From Atherinomorus stipes (lineage: Eukaryota; Chordata; Actinopteri; Atheriniformes; Atherinidae): a stretch of DNA of 64,000 nucleotides. The stretch covers positions 1 through 64,000 of the forward strand of contig JALJCO010013439.1 of the NCBI GenBank assembly GCA_023101725.1, given 5' to 3'. Shown here piece by piece: positions 1 to 12,339 of this stretch. A model generated the notes under the pieces. That model saw only the letters and a list, made by a program, of their open reading frames with translations, was not told the DNA's origin and made no database searches. The first letter of the stretch is position 1. Every line of letters begins with the position of its first letter. Made by a program: the position numbers and the translations under genes.

Positions 1-75
1 TTCTGAAGAAATTTTAATGCTGCCAATCTGCTACCCACGTCGAACAGAGCGGCAGCCATGTTACAAAGATGGATT
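1..75. repeat. dispersed repeat end, copy 1
   Basis: This stretch recurs almost base for base at 1642-1713 (ttctgaagaaatttt, then ctgccaatctgctaccc, then gcggcagccatgttacaaag). The two copies are 1641 bp apart in the same orientation and each runs into a GACTGTGAGACA-rich minisatellite. The element starts before the window. Confidence 0.7.
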
Positions 76-345
76 AACAGACAGAAAGACAAAGTTGTGA
101 GACAGACTGTGACACAGACAGAGAGTGAGTGAGACAGATTGTGAGTCGAACAGAGACTGTGAGATAGACTGTGAATAAGTTTTTTTTTTTTTTTTACATA
201 GACTGTGAGACAGACTGTTAAGGAGACAGAGACTGTGAGATAGACTGTGAATGAGACATAGACTGTGAGACAGACTGTTAGCGAGGACAGAGACCGTGAG
301 GCAGAAAGACACAGACAGACAGAAAGATAGATCATCCACAGGACT
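76..345. repeat. minisatellite, imperfect GACTGTGAGACA units
   Basis: Tandem, degenerate units related to gagacagactgtgagac, interrupted by a poly-T run at 180-195. They make long open frames rich in Ser/His/Leu on the reverse strand, which are not genes. Confidence 0.75.
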
Positions 346-859
346 GACAGAGAGGCCAAGACTGGAGAACAGGAGGGTTCAAGGGGAGAGGAAGACTGAG
401 AAAGGAAGCACAGACATGTTTGAATATAAAGAGAGAGAGTTCTAGTATTGAGGACATGGTGAGACACCAAATAAGTGGACAGAGGGACAGTGATGATGTA
501 TTACAGTGTATTTGAATCTCCAGTTTGATCATACATTGCTTCTTATAGATGAGGAATTAAGTCAAAGGTGAAACTAATTAACACAGCAGGGAGAACTGTT
601 AGGTTGTCATGACAACGCAGCACCTGTCTGTGTGTGTGTGTCACAGAATGTCAGTTAATTTCAGTTAGAGACTTTATGCTTTAGTTTTCTATGGGAAAAT
701 GCTGAATCATCCACTGCGAGAAAACCGTAACAGATATCAAAATAATTTTTTCACCGTGAGCGCCATGAGGCTTTCAGGAACTCAGGAATGTATTTTATTT
801 TATCCTAAGTGGAACAGAATTTAAACGGTGACAGTTTTAAGAATCAGGGCTTTTTGAAC

Positions 860-1550
860 TTTCCGTCTAGATTACAATGGAGACGTATAGGAGCAAAATG
901 GTGACTTTCTAAGATTCCGAGAGCCGTAGTTCGAAAACGGTGCGTCTGAGCAAAAAATGTGCGGAAGGATGAAATGAAGCCAACAAGATTTCCAACGTTT
1001 TGATGTAAAAATTATGTCTGTACGATGAACGGTGTGGGAGTTATGGCCATTTGTTTCAAAGTTGGAAATGCTTCAAAAGTTAGAGTGCGGCTAGAGTGCG
1101 GAGGGATTTTGGGATTTTTTGGATTTTTCCTAAAACGTAACTTACCATTGTGTCAAAACCGTAACAGATATGTACATGTCCTTTCACATGGTTAAAGTTT
1201 CAGCTTTCGTGACCCGTTTAAACTTTGAATGGTGTTTCTATGTTATGGTATGGCTGAGCTATAGAGGTCCAAAGTGACCTGGGTTCTTGGTTTTTTACTC
1301 GGCTGTTTTCGACCAAATCCCATTCATTCCTATGGGACCGAAAATCGCAGTTTTTTGCGAATTGCGTGAACACCGTTTGAGTTTTGTACGGACAAATAAC
1401 AAGCACACCGATCCAGGCCGAGACGCACGTTTTGATATAACTTTTGTGGGGGGTGCTGGCAAAGCCCTGGGACTAGTAGGCCGTCAAAAAAAAGGGCGGA
1501 AACTGAAAAATAATAATAATCCGGAATAAACGCGGAGCAATAGTAATATG
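860..1550. repeat. dispersed fish repeat body, type unassigned
   Basis: The stretch has the look of a common fish interspersed repeat, with phrases such as tttccaacgttttgatgt and ttcattcctatgggacc, then ggccgtcaaaaaaaagggcgg and ataataataatccgg. It leads directly into the nested palindrome at 1552-1626. I recognise the style from memory but cannot name the family. Confidence 0.45.
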
Positions 1551-1551
1551 T

Positions 1552-1626
1552 TGCCAATGCTCTATAGAGCATTGGCAGTATATTGCTGTAGAGCAATATA
1601 CTGCCAATGCTCTATAGAGATTGGCA
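1552..1626. repeat. nested palindrome / cruciform
   Basis: 1552-1577 is a perfect 26-bp palindrome: tgccaatgctc, TATA, gagcattggca. 1578-1601 is a hairpin (gtatattgct, loop gtag, agcaatatac). 1602-1626 is a second copy of the 26-bp palindrome lacking one base. The whole block is also one large inverted repeat (arms 1552-1587 and 1592-1626). A further small hairpin (aaatttc/gaaattt) follows at about 1637-1654. Confidence 0.9.
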
Positions 1627-1641
1627 GCATAACTAGAAAAT

Positions 1642-1713
1642 TTCTGAAGAAATTTTGAATGCTGCCAATCTGCTACCCACGTCGAACAGAGCGGCAGCCA
1701 TGTTACAAAGATG
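1642..1713. repeat. dispersed repeat end, copy 2
   Basis: Near-identical to bases 1-75 apart from a few single-base differences. It is followed by another GACTGTGAGACA minisatellite (about 1770-1960) and an A/G-rich tract (1955-2037). Confidence 0.7.
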
Positions 1714-1764
1714 GAACACCTGTGCTAAGAGATACACATTTACCTCAATGTACATGTATGGTGT

Positions 1765-2037
1765 GAGAGAGACTGTTATAGGAACTGAGAGAGACACAGA
1801 AGGACGGACAAACAGAGCCTGTGAGAAAACAGACAGACATAGACTGACTGTAAGAAAGACAGACAGATAGAGGCTGTGGGATTGATAGACAGACACACAG
1901 AAACTGTGAGATAGACAGACTGTGAGACAGACAATGACTGTGAGACAGAGAGACTGAACAGAAAAAAGAAAGGGAGGGGAAAAGGACGAAAAAAAAAGAA
2001 AGGAGAAAAGAAAAAAAAAAGAAAGAAAAGAAAAGCC
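1765..2037. repeat. minisatellite plus purine tract
   Basis: Degenerate units of gacagacagactgtgag to about 1957, then a purine-only stretch (aaaagaaagggagggg... to 2037). The second half of the same compound repeat as at 76-345. Confidence 0.65.
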
Positions 2038-3007
2038 GGGATGATGGTTCTTCCAGACAGCATCTAAAAACACCAAACACACACCCCCGCTTGGTTATTG
2101 CAATGTTGACAAGTTGTCTCCATTCCTTCTGTGCCGTCAATAATGAATGTTTTTCTGGTAATGACAAATAAGCTTTATTTTTCATGTGGGCCCTCGTTGT
2201 TTACCAGAAAATAAGTTAAATCCCCCAAGTCTTGCAACTCTTAACCACAGCTGATGTAGCGTTGAAAGTGTTTGATGCCTTTAACATAACAGAAAAGTAT
2301 TTTTCCCATTTAATAGGCTTTGCGATCCGACAGCCTACTTAAAGTAGGGTACTGAGCAAAACCTCAAAGTTAGTTTTTTAGATGACGTGATCTTGCTAGC
2401 AACAGCTAAAACGTATAGAGATCAGGTTCTGAAAAGGTTTCGTCAGAAATATTTATGTGATTAGCCTAATTATAGTTTGAAAAGTAACCTCTCTCTAGTC
2501 TCTATGCTAATTATCATTCAAAGGCTGGATAAATAACCAAAAACTAGCCTGCAACGTTAGTACATTCACGTCAACTTTATATTCCTCATTCATGTCATCC
2601 AAAGAAAATTAAATGTGAGTTGTCCAGAGATTTTTTATGAAAGGCTTTCACATCGTCATTCATCCTCAAATAAAAATTAAATCCATATTTATAATACTTA
2701 CATTTGTCTGCGGACGACCAAGATGTCCATAAACAAGCTGGGACTGTGGGTACTCTTCATCTTTTTGGTGATCTGTTTCTCTCTTTTTTTAAACCAACTC
2801 CCACCTCGTAAAATCTGATCCGCAGCGGGTCCGTACAAGTGACAGTGAGACCCCACGTGGTGGCGCTGGGGAAAAAATCTGCACCTCCTATTTATGAGAC
2901 TTGATCCGTATCCGCCGGGGGTCTGTGGTTTGACAGTCCCCCTTTTCCACGTTCAGCTGAGTGTTGGCTGGAAGCCAGTAAGCACTCCGACTGTCAGGCT
3001 GAGCTGT

Positions 3008-3160
3008 GGACTTCGATTCGATTCGATTTATTCAGTCATCATACAACAATACATAAAGATACATCAGTCTTCACATTTACAATAACCAGACTGAAAAGGT
3101 ATAGGCTGAAGCAAAAGCTTATATTGCCTATCCAGTTTGACATGAAGGCGGATCCGCTGC
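3008..3160. repeat. possible LINE/SINE 3'-tail fragment
   Basis: A short block beginning gattcgattcgatttattc, with aggctgaagcaaaagcttat, resembling the 3' ends of fish non-LTR elements. It has no coding content. The class assignment is weak. Confidence 0.3.
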
Positions 3161-3534
3161 GGAGTCCGCTGCTATCTGGGTAATTCCGTTAGCTTGTCTA
3201 TGGCATTTTCCATTCATAGTTAGCATCAAGCTAACGGGTTAGTCGCTAGTCGTTTGAAGTTTGTTTTGAATGCCGACTTACTTTGTTATTAACTACCATT
3301 ACTTCATTAATCTGTTGTCGATGGTTAATATACTGTTATTCTAGTATCAATATGTTGCATAACTACAGAAACATGTAAATCAGGTGACGACTAAAAAGAA
3401 TATTACCACCAAACCAAATCGAGATTGGATCAGACCGGACTGGGTTGAATAGAATCGATTCTAATCCATGACAATCAAAATCGAATTTATTCTTGAAATT
3501 TAAATCGATGCACAGCCCGACGCCTCATACTATA

Positions 3535-3790
3535 GCAACTGTCAAGCTGATGGTGTGGGATTATTTTACCGCCATCAAGTTAACCATGAACTCCTCTGGA
3601 TACCAAACTGTTCGGCCATCTGTTTGGCAAAGCTTGCCCAAAACTGAGTCATCCAACAGGACGACGATCCCAAACACAGCAGCAAATGTACAACAGAATG
3701 ATTGAAAAAGAAAAGAATCAGTGTTATACTGTTCCAGCCAAAGTCCACACCAAGACTCGAACCTTCAAGAGAGCCAGGCAGAGACAAAAG
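3535..3790 (+). pseudogene. degenerate Tc1-like transposase fragment
   Basis: Broken frames include QDDDPKHSSKCTTE, a stop, then LKKKR. This resembles the (Q)QDNDPKHTSK...WLKKKKI catalytic-core segment common to Tc1 transposases. Only the central part remains, with a stop in place of the Trp, so it is inactive. Confidence 0.6.
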
Positions 3791-3807
3791 CTGCTCGCCT
3801 CAATTAA

Positions 3808-4995
3808 AGGCAGGGTAGGGGATCCTGGAAAAACGGTGTAAGCAAGCTACATTTTAGAAAATACCCCCCCTGAAACCATGCCTCCAGAGTACAGGAGCGT
3901 GTGCGCCAATCATTGTCGGTAAACATAACAGAAAACAGCCGAGTGGCTAGCTTGTTAGCTTCCCAGTAAAAAGCAGAGGAACCACGTTTCTAAAAGTGAT
4001 ACTTCCCTCACCTCCAACTCCTTCTGTGGTGTAAAATATCCTCACTGCAAACACCAGCACCTCCATGACTTGATCCACATCCGTTTCTTTTCTTCACGGT
4101 GGATTTTAAAAGCAAAAAGCCCCATAGATAAGAGCAGGGAGCAGCCACGTTCATGTGCACTGTGACCCCGACTTTACACCGGGTCTGTGAGCTCAGCGCA
4201 GCGCCGCGCTGCGCCATGCGCACCAAATCATGCCCCATGTAGTCAATGGTTTGAAATATATTGAGCACGCCGCAGTATGTGAGCAGTCCGTCGCCGCTCC
4301 GGCATGTCGCGCCGGCTCTATTTTAGACGGAGCACGCACGACACCGCATCAATTTCAGTAGTTCAGATCGAACCAGACAGGAAATCATACACGAGATTCC
4401 GTGTAAAACATCCGGCAACTTCCTAAACAAAAGCCACTGTGCAGATTTTAAACTGCTAAACATATCTGAACATGACAGCATTTCCGTGTACAGAAGTTTT
4501 CAGTGAAATAAGAAACCATGGCGCACAAACATGTGGACAAAATTAACCATTTGGATGAGAATCATTGGTGATCTTGCAATCCCTCCCATGATTCCGTGAT
4601 GTCACGAGTCTAGCAACAGCTGGTGCGCTCGTGGGTGCACGGTGTAAATGCTCGCACCCCGAAGGTCGGAGCAAAGCCGTTGCACTGCACTCACAGACCC
4701 GATGTAAACCCGGGCTAAGACGCTCATGGCAAGTTGCGAGCATCCGCACACACCTGCGGGGAGGGTGGAAGGGGAACAAACAGCAACTGAGTCTGATGGA
4801 CATTTAATCATTCAGTCAATAAGCACAGGCTGTTACAATTTCATGGGTTTTTTTCAGTCCTGTCCGTTCCACAAGTGATTAATTTGTTTAATTTTTGTGT
4901 CAGAACATTTAATTAATTGGCTGCAATTGGGGTGTGAAGAAGACTTTAAGCAATATAGTAAAAAATGCTCCTGGAAAACATCATCCACCCTGCCG
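3808..4995. mobile_element. TTAA-flanked non-autonomous element (1.19 kb)
   Basis: Flanked by TTAA at 3804-3807 and 4996-4999. The ends are inverted: AGGCAGGGTAGGGGATCC at the left, and the reverse complement of the right end is ACGGCAGGGTGGATGATG. No transposase is visible. TTAA duplications are typical of piggyBac-type transposition. Confidence 0.7.
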
Positions 4996-6061
4996 TTAAA
5001 GACCCACAACGTAACTTAGACCTTAAAAAGTTGCTTTTCTGACTCATTTTGATGGCACATCATGCCCATGATGCCACGGTACTGTACAACATGTCATGCG
5101 TTGTTCAAACAAGGTTGTGCTTACCTCACTTTTAGACCTGATATACTTTACTTTTCACAACTGTACATGATTTTTTTCTGTTTACTCCCAGTTTTTATCA
5201 CATTCTCCCACTTTACTGTTTATGAATCATCTGATGTTTCAGTCACAAACACAGCTTGTCATCTCAGTGACTCACGCATGGAAAGTGTGAAGCACACTAA
5301 GGTTTTCACCAGAGCAGCGGTCAGATTATCTCTAACAGGCTTCCCAGCAGCCAACACTGTTTGTATGTCGAATCATCCAGCCAAGCCAGGAGCACCGCTG
5401 TCAGTAGCGGTTTTCTGTTTTATGTGGGACGTGCAGGCTGTGTGGACCACCTGCTCTTCCACAAAAACAGACTGAGAAGTGAATCTAAATGTAAGCTTTG
5501 ACCCCTGCAAGTCAATTGACTCCGCTGGCATTAATGCAACAAAGAAACCTAGAAGCAACGTTATATAAAAGAAACACACAAAGATATCAAATAACACTGA
5601 ATACGGTTACAATCAATAATCTGTGTGGGCGAGATAAGAAAAACCCTTAGGACTGAAGAGAAAAAACAAAAATTACTAGTTGAGATGCAAGTGCACTGAA
5701 TAACAATCTGATGTATTGTAAAGAAAAAAATTATAATGTAGATTTTATGCATTTATTCTGCTCACATATGAAGGAAGATGCTGATTAGGGGGAGAACAGA
5801 TTAATTTATCAGTGCTGATTATAAGCATGGCTCATGTGAAACGAGGTCCAGTGGCACAAGGCAGTTAATGAGGCATTTCATAGACAAAGGCAAGTGGAAG
5901 TGACTTACATGCTGTTTTAGAAGCGTGAACGACCAGAAATTGACATCTTTGACATGTGCAAGAATGCACAGAGGGCAAGATGTAATTAAAGCTAACCTGA
6001 GAACCAGGCAAGTCCAAGAGCTTATGTTTCAGGCAATTTGGATGAATGTGTTGTGTCCTGT

Positions 6062-6283
6062 TTAAACAAATATCCACCTGACCTTGCTGGATCCACAAAT
6101 GTTTATCTGGCGCAGGAAATTTGAATTGAGGGCATTATGATTAAGATTTTTACTACGGTATATAAAGATAATAGATAACAGGAAGGGTCCCAGGACTGAC
6201 CCCTGAGGAACACCCTTGGTTACATGATAAATGACATGTTTACTTGTACTGTGTCCAAGTATACATGTCATAAACACTGTCAT
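6062..6283 (-). pseudogene. LINE reverse-transcriptase fragment
   Basis: The reverse strand reads VTKGVPQGSVLGPFLLSIIF, the GVPQGSVLGPLLF motif (RT block 4/5) of non-LTR retrotransposons. The (F/Y)ADD block that should follow is missing, so this is a 5'-truncated or eroded remnant. I cannot decide the clade. Confidence 0.75.
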
Positions 6284-6652
6284 GGAATGAAACTAATTTT
6301 TATTTTCTTGTTACAATTATTGTCAGAGAAATAATCAGGAAATTAAGATGATAACAGTTATTATGCTTTAATTTCTCAAAACAATAACTGTAAAATCATT
6401 TGAACCCTCCTTATAGGTCTTTAAGTTTAATTTATTTCTATCTTTTGATGCAAACAGAACTACACGATTTATCAAAAAGAATCATCAAAAAGTCTCATTC
6501 CAACTTAATCCCATCTAAACAAAAATAAATCCTACATAATAACTCTGGATTTCCATCAGAGTATACAGATGGAAAAAAAACTGCAGGACCTCTAGCTGGA
6601 CTTCTTTCTGTAAACTACATTAAGTAAAGTGAGTTATGACTATAACACTATA

Positions 6653-7195
6653 CAGTGGGGTGCAAAAATTTAGACACCCTCCCATTAAAGACATTAAAAA
6701 AAACTGCTGTCAGTGAAATAACTTGAAATTGACAAAAATAACTATAAATGTCTTAAAATATGAAAATCATGACTGATTTTGAATTGTGGTTCAACAGATA
6801 TATTGAAGACAAAAAATAAATCAAGTAAACAAGCATGATGGGGCTCCTGATCTAAATTTTTATTTAGCAACACTTTGAGGCAATCACTGCAATCAAGTAT
6901 TTTCTGTAACGTCCAATCAGACGTCTGCAACTGTTGACAGGTATTTTGGTCTACTGTCCATGAACAAGGTGCTCTAATTTGTCTGGGACAGTTTCTTTTT
7001 CTTTTTGTTATTATTATTATTTATTTATTTATTATTATTATTTAAAGCCACAATTCAAAATGAATATTTGATATGAATTAGTTATAATTTTGTAAATTGT
7101 CCTTTATTATTACTTTTTTTAGTTTCTTTTTATTTGAATTACTATTGTGATTTTAGCCTTTTTTAATGGGAGGGTATCTTAACTTACACCCATGT
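6653..7195. mobile_element. mariner-like MITE family, copy 1
   Basis: Starts TA|CAGTGGGGTGCAAAAATT and ends near TTAACTTACACCCATG|TTA. It shares the internal body (cagtgaaataacttgaaatt; gattttgaattgtggttcaa; caatcactgcaatcaag) with the four other copies. It is the most diverged at its ends, so the right border is approximate. Confidence 0.75.
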
Positions 7196-8750
7196 TAGTG
7201 TTCTGTATGCTTTGAATGTCTAAATGATAGACATTTATTTAGGTTGTTTTTTGTTTTTCCCCCAAAGATTAAAATTACATTGTTTGATTTTTTTAAAAGA
7301 CATAACAATATAAAGAGGCAGAAACTCTGTTAACTTTTAACTCTGGAAATGTATCTTTTTTTATTCTTTTGTTTTAGCATCACTCCATGTAAACAAACCA
7401 TAAAGACAGATTTCATTATACAATAAATTCAGCAAAGACTTAGGAGGGAATAACAGGATGTGTCAGAGTAGGCAAATCTATTTGTTTTCTTAAGTTTACC
7501 AAACCGTCAGTGAAGCAGATCATCATTAAATGTACCCTAAACAGGAACAAAGCTGTGTACATTTTTGGAGGATGCTCCCACTGAAGTGTTAGTCTGCACA
7601 CATGGCACATTTTCAGCATGAGTAGCCCCAGTGGGGAGCAAACCCACAAACCTGGCAGTGGTAGCCCACAACCGACCTGCTCAGCATGACTTTTTTTTTT
7701 CTTTCTTTCCTTTTTTTTTAATGTGTTCAGGTCTCGGCACAATCGTTATGCTATGCAGGACGTCTGTTGTGTTTAACAGGATACAAACGGGAAAAACTAT
7801 TAAATATGCACAGAGGCATACTTTTATTTAATTATTGCTGTCTGGTTGGAAAAACAGCAGAACAATCTGGCAGCTTGAGTTTAAGATGACCAACATCAAA
7901 AACTCCTCTGAGCTCACTGCTTCTTTATTCACACATTTTATCTTTAAAGAGAAAATTCATAATTTATACTGCATATGAATCAACACTTCTTGTATTAGTA
8001 TAGCCTGAAATCCCTTTTGTCTCAGCTGCCACAGAAACCAGAGAGATTTACCCAAAGTCCAACCCCCCAAAAAAAAAACCCTCAATGCTCTCTGTAGTGT
8101 TGTTTTTCCTCTTTATTTCTTCTTCATAAGTTTCACGTTGCTTTGCAGGTTTAGATGAGTAATGCCGCTTGAGAGTGGATTTGGTACAGTGGCGCCCTAC
8201 TCTGATGAAAACAGTCACTTAACTGCACACACAAAAAGAAAAATAGTCAGCCTTTCTAGTTTTGAAGGAATATTTTTTTGATAATCAAAAATGTTCAGGT
8301 TTTGTGGACTTATTTACTCCAAATCTAAACTATGTACCATACAGATTTGCATACTGATGATACCTGCAAGTAAAATTAGCATCCCTACATCATAAGTACT
8401 GCACGACTATTCAAGGTTGATGTAATTTTTCAATGCCCTGAAGAGACTACTATAATATAAAAGTTAGGTTATTTTTAGACAGCTTTATAAACTGTCATAC
8501 AAAAGTAAATAGAATATGTTTTTATCATAATTATCATTGTGTATAATTATGTCATAGATTAATAAATCAAACCTAATTTATAAAGCACTTTTCATGCATG
8601 ATAGCAGCACAAAGTATAATGAAAACAACATTTTTGGATCCTCAAAACACAGGCACACACAAGTTTAATAAATCAAATAATAAATCAAAGCACATACACC
8701 TGAATATACTATACTGTATACAGTATATGTACATATAAATAAATAAATAA

Positions 8751-8752
<2 letters not shown>

Positions 8753-8792
<40 letters not shown>
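8753..8792. repeat. (TA)n microsatellite
   Basis: About 20 uninterrupted TA units, preceded by an imperfect palindromic stretch (tatactgtatacagtatatg). Confidence 0.95.
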
Positions 8793-8794
<2 letters not shown>

Positions 8795-9468
8795 AACAAC
8801 CTGTCTCTAAAAAAATATATAAAAAATATGACTTGGCACCAGGTGGGAGCGATATCCTGGGGGTCCATCCACATTTAGAGCCACCCCACCCACTGCCACA
8901 GAGGTCATCACTATGGGAACCCCCCTCTTTCTGGGCAGACTTAGCTCACACGACAACCATAAGGCTGCAGTGCAGGACCCGAACCACCTAGACAAAGACG
9001 GTCACCATGACAACGGCCATACAGTCAGAGCAGATATTGAGCCCGATGTGAATGACCCCTGCGAGGAAAAAAAAAAACACGAGATCAAATCAATCTTAAA
9101 CAGTAACAAGTAAAACCAAAATGCATAAAAGCATAAACTTGGTTAAAAAAGATCAGTGATGTAGATTATAAAAGCTACATAAACAGGTTGCAGTTTGGGG
9201 AAAAGTGAGTAAAGGAATGACTAAATAAATAAATAAATAAGTATAGGATTTAATAGCTAAGAAAAGGGTAGACTAAAAGGTCGGTGTTGAGCCTTTTTTA
9301 AAGGTGTCATTGCCACGAAATCACGCTTTTTCATGTTAAAAACGCGCTGGACACTCCAGAATGTAAACTGGCTTTGTTTTTTCTCTTGGGCTCTATGTTC
9401 ACACCAGAATCAGCCACAACAGCGGGCACTCCACAGTCTGTGATTTTGGTCCTCCTCCTACAGTAGAC

Positions 9469-9681
9469 CAGGGGTGCCCAAGTCTGGTCCTCGAGAGCTA
9501 CTGTCCAGCAGTTTTTAGAACATACCCTCTCCAACACACCTGAATAAAACACATGTCATTCAGCTCTGCAGAGGCCTGGTAACGAGCCATTCATTTGATT
9601 CAGGTGTGTTGAAGAAGGGACGCAACCAAAATGTGCAGGATAGCAGCTCTGGAGGACTGGACTTGGACTTGGACACCTCTG
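9469..9681. mobile_element. short MITE, CAGGGGTGCCCAAG ends
   Basis: Left end CAGGGGTGCCCAAGTCTGG and right end TTGGACACCTCTG are inverted complements. The body holds the paired motif cacacctgaata / attcaggtgtgtt. Related, more eroded copies lie at 32908-33099 and 59169-59327. hAT-like by its ends. Confidence 0.7.
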
Positions 9682-9882
9682 ATCTAGACTGATGTCAGAC
9701 TGAGAAGCTACTTTTAGAAGCTCACCTCTCTTCCACCTGAAATGAGCTGATTAGCCGCCGCGGGGTGGCGATTAATGACGAGCTCTGTCAAAGAATTCCC
9801 CCCTCCTCCCACACACACACAGACATACAAACACCCACATAATACGAGGTTATAACACCTTTAAAGAAACCTCAACAGTCTT

Positions 9883-10080
9883 TTAGCTGTTCCATAGCTG
9901 GGGCCCATAATAGTGAAATGGTATTGGTCCAGAAACAACCAAAGGCCCAGTTCCTGAAGACCTCAGGATCCACGAGGGCTTGTAACTTAAAGATTGGTCA
10001 AATAAATGAGAAGGCCCAAGGCCATTAAAGCATTTATAAACAGAAAGAAAATAACTTATAATCAATAACAAAATGCGCTG
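9883..10080 (-). pseudogene. LINE ORF2 C-terminal fragment
   Basis: The reverse strand reads YKCFNGLGPSHLFDQ then SLSYKPSWILRSSGTGPLVV and FHYYGPQLWNS. This corresponds to the (V)YKALNGLAPSYL..L...PSRTLRSS..LLVVP....A..LWNSLP end of fish non-LTR polymerases, as I recall it. It is a short 3' remnant. Confidence 0.6.
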
Positions 10081-12339
10081 AATTGAATTTTAAAAATGTG
10101 AAAAACCATTTAGCTTCTTTTAGAGCTAATTTGTCTGAACCATAACCTCAAACCTCTAGATGTGCTGAGTTAAGATTAAGAAGGCTCAACCTCCATCCAA
10201 GGCATCAATTGGTCCAAGAAGTCAGACTTCCTACAGGTTTTATAGACAGATTTTTGACTCTTGATGCAGCAGGATGATGATTTATTGAGCCCCGAGCACC
10301 AAAATCAAGTCAGAAACCATTCAGATGGTGTGGAGTATCAGGATGAGCTAGTTCAACCCTTCAGGTCAAAGATGAGCTGATGAAACTGCTGCCAGTTTCT
10401 GGAAGTTACTTTCTTCAATTAGTGATATAAAACAAAGTCGACAGCATTTAAGGCGGACTTCTTCATACAGGATAACGCTCAGTCTGTTTGTTTAGCCATC
10501 AAACATGATTGACCGATGACCTGGCTCGCGGAGCGTCCTCTAATCTCAGTCCATTTCTGCTCTTCTTAACCAAATGCTCAACACATCTGTTTCTAACAAG
10601 TTCAAAAAAAGTACAGAGATATATATTTAATGAAATTCAAGATTACAGCGATAACAGTTCTGAGTAAAGTGACTCCTAAAACCCGGTTAGTTTAACTCCA
10701 TGAATTAAACACACTGCTGGGAGTAGATGAAAGTGTCATAATTTTCTTTTAGATTTTTTAAGTTTAATATCCTGCAGATGGTTTCGCAGGTCCCAACAGT
10801 AATGGCTCGTTTCCTTCAGCACTTACAGCATTCTCTAGGAAATGGTACAAGGACGTGTTAAACTCAAAAGACATCAGTAGGAGCCTGTAGACCACGTCAT
10901 GATTGACAGGTAGTGCCTCTGTAAGAATGTCAGCTCTCACTGAAGGAAAAAATCTTTCAGACTGAATTAACACTTCAAAGGTTTGGTGTGGCGAGGTTGT
11001 TGTGATGTCGGCTTGTTGGCTGCAGGATGCGATGCAGCTCAGACAGACAGGTGAGCTCTGCCCTGCAGCTGCAGGGCTCCCTCCATCGGGTCACCGGCTC
11101 ACTTCCCAAATCCACAGCATCACTCCTCAAATTGTGAAGCAGCATCCTTCCCGCTGCGTAGCACACGCAGGAGCGAACATGAGTATTTCTCTCTGGTAAA
11201 TAGGGCAAATATAAAATATTTGAAATAGAAAAGAAAAGAAAAAAACCATAACCCACAGTTTATGATCCAGCCTGATAGCAGCAGTGTATTTTCACACAGT
11301 GCAGCTTAGATATGAAGCTGTTATTTTCAGTGTCAGCAGTCCCTGAAGGAGGGATTATTGTTCCTTACTTCTGCCAGTTCTTTCAAAAGTGCTATGTGCC
11401 TATTTTGGATCATAACCGATTGTTCATTACGCAAAAGGAAAATGTTTCGCTTTATTCAACCTACCGCTCATTTGAAAGCACCTCAGTTTTAAATCCTTTT
11501 ATATTGTAAGAATTTGCATGCCGTGTGTTTCTGCTACTGGATTTCTCATTGTGGTAATGAAAGGAAAGAAATTAAAATGCTGGCTCTGGCCCCTTAGAAG
11601 GAAAAGAGAGAGGCTGCCCCAGATAACAACCCCTTTTGCCAAACTGCAAGAACACTGAAGTATCAAACAGAAATCAAAAGCACAGACTGTTTTCAGTCAG
11701 GGAGCTGTTGTAGTGATTCAGGAGAAAATCCAGGCTCTGTTTGTGGAAGACCGGATAAAGCATGGGAATTCTAGCATCTCCACATGCACACACACACTTT
11801 GATGCACTGCCATCCTTGACCCATGTTCTGTTTCCACCACCGTTTGATGAGCTGCAGTCGGCAGCTGTGATCAGAACCGAAACGCCCTTCATCGCAAACC
11901 TACACCTTCCTTTTCAAGGAGCACTTCAAAGCGTCGTCAGTTATAAGATATGCAAATAGACGTCTGATGCACACCTTAACATTTCACCCAGATTAAACTG
12001 TTCTCATCTACAGATAAATAGGTAAAGCATCGCTCTGCCAAGACTGGAGATGAGATTTCTGCCGCAGACACCCACTCAAAGTTATTTCTGCATAGCATCA
12101 AACAAAGTATGTGAGTGAAACCAACAAGGTTCAGATGGAGGTGGGAGATGGTTCAAATTTATTAAGAAACATCATACTGGAATGAACGTAAATGTGAGAT
12201 TATGATGATTCTGTCTCAGCTTCTCTGAGGAGTAGAAAAGCTGGAAGTATAAATGATGCATATAAAGCACCTTTTCCCACTCAATCTCATTTTTTATCAG
12301 GAAAGAAGGTGAAAAAAAGCAAAATTTACGCAAACTTAA

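Noticed and set aside
61..339. 92-residue reverse-strand open frame rich in SHSL
   Set aside because: It is the translation of a GACTGTGAGACA minisatellite; the same kind of frame recurs at 1633-2185.
5062..5475. 137-residue open frame on the + strand
   Set aside because: No recognisable domain, no splice or promoter context, codon use not distinctive; probably chance.
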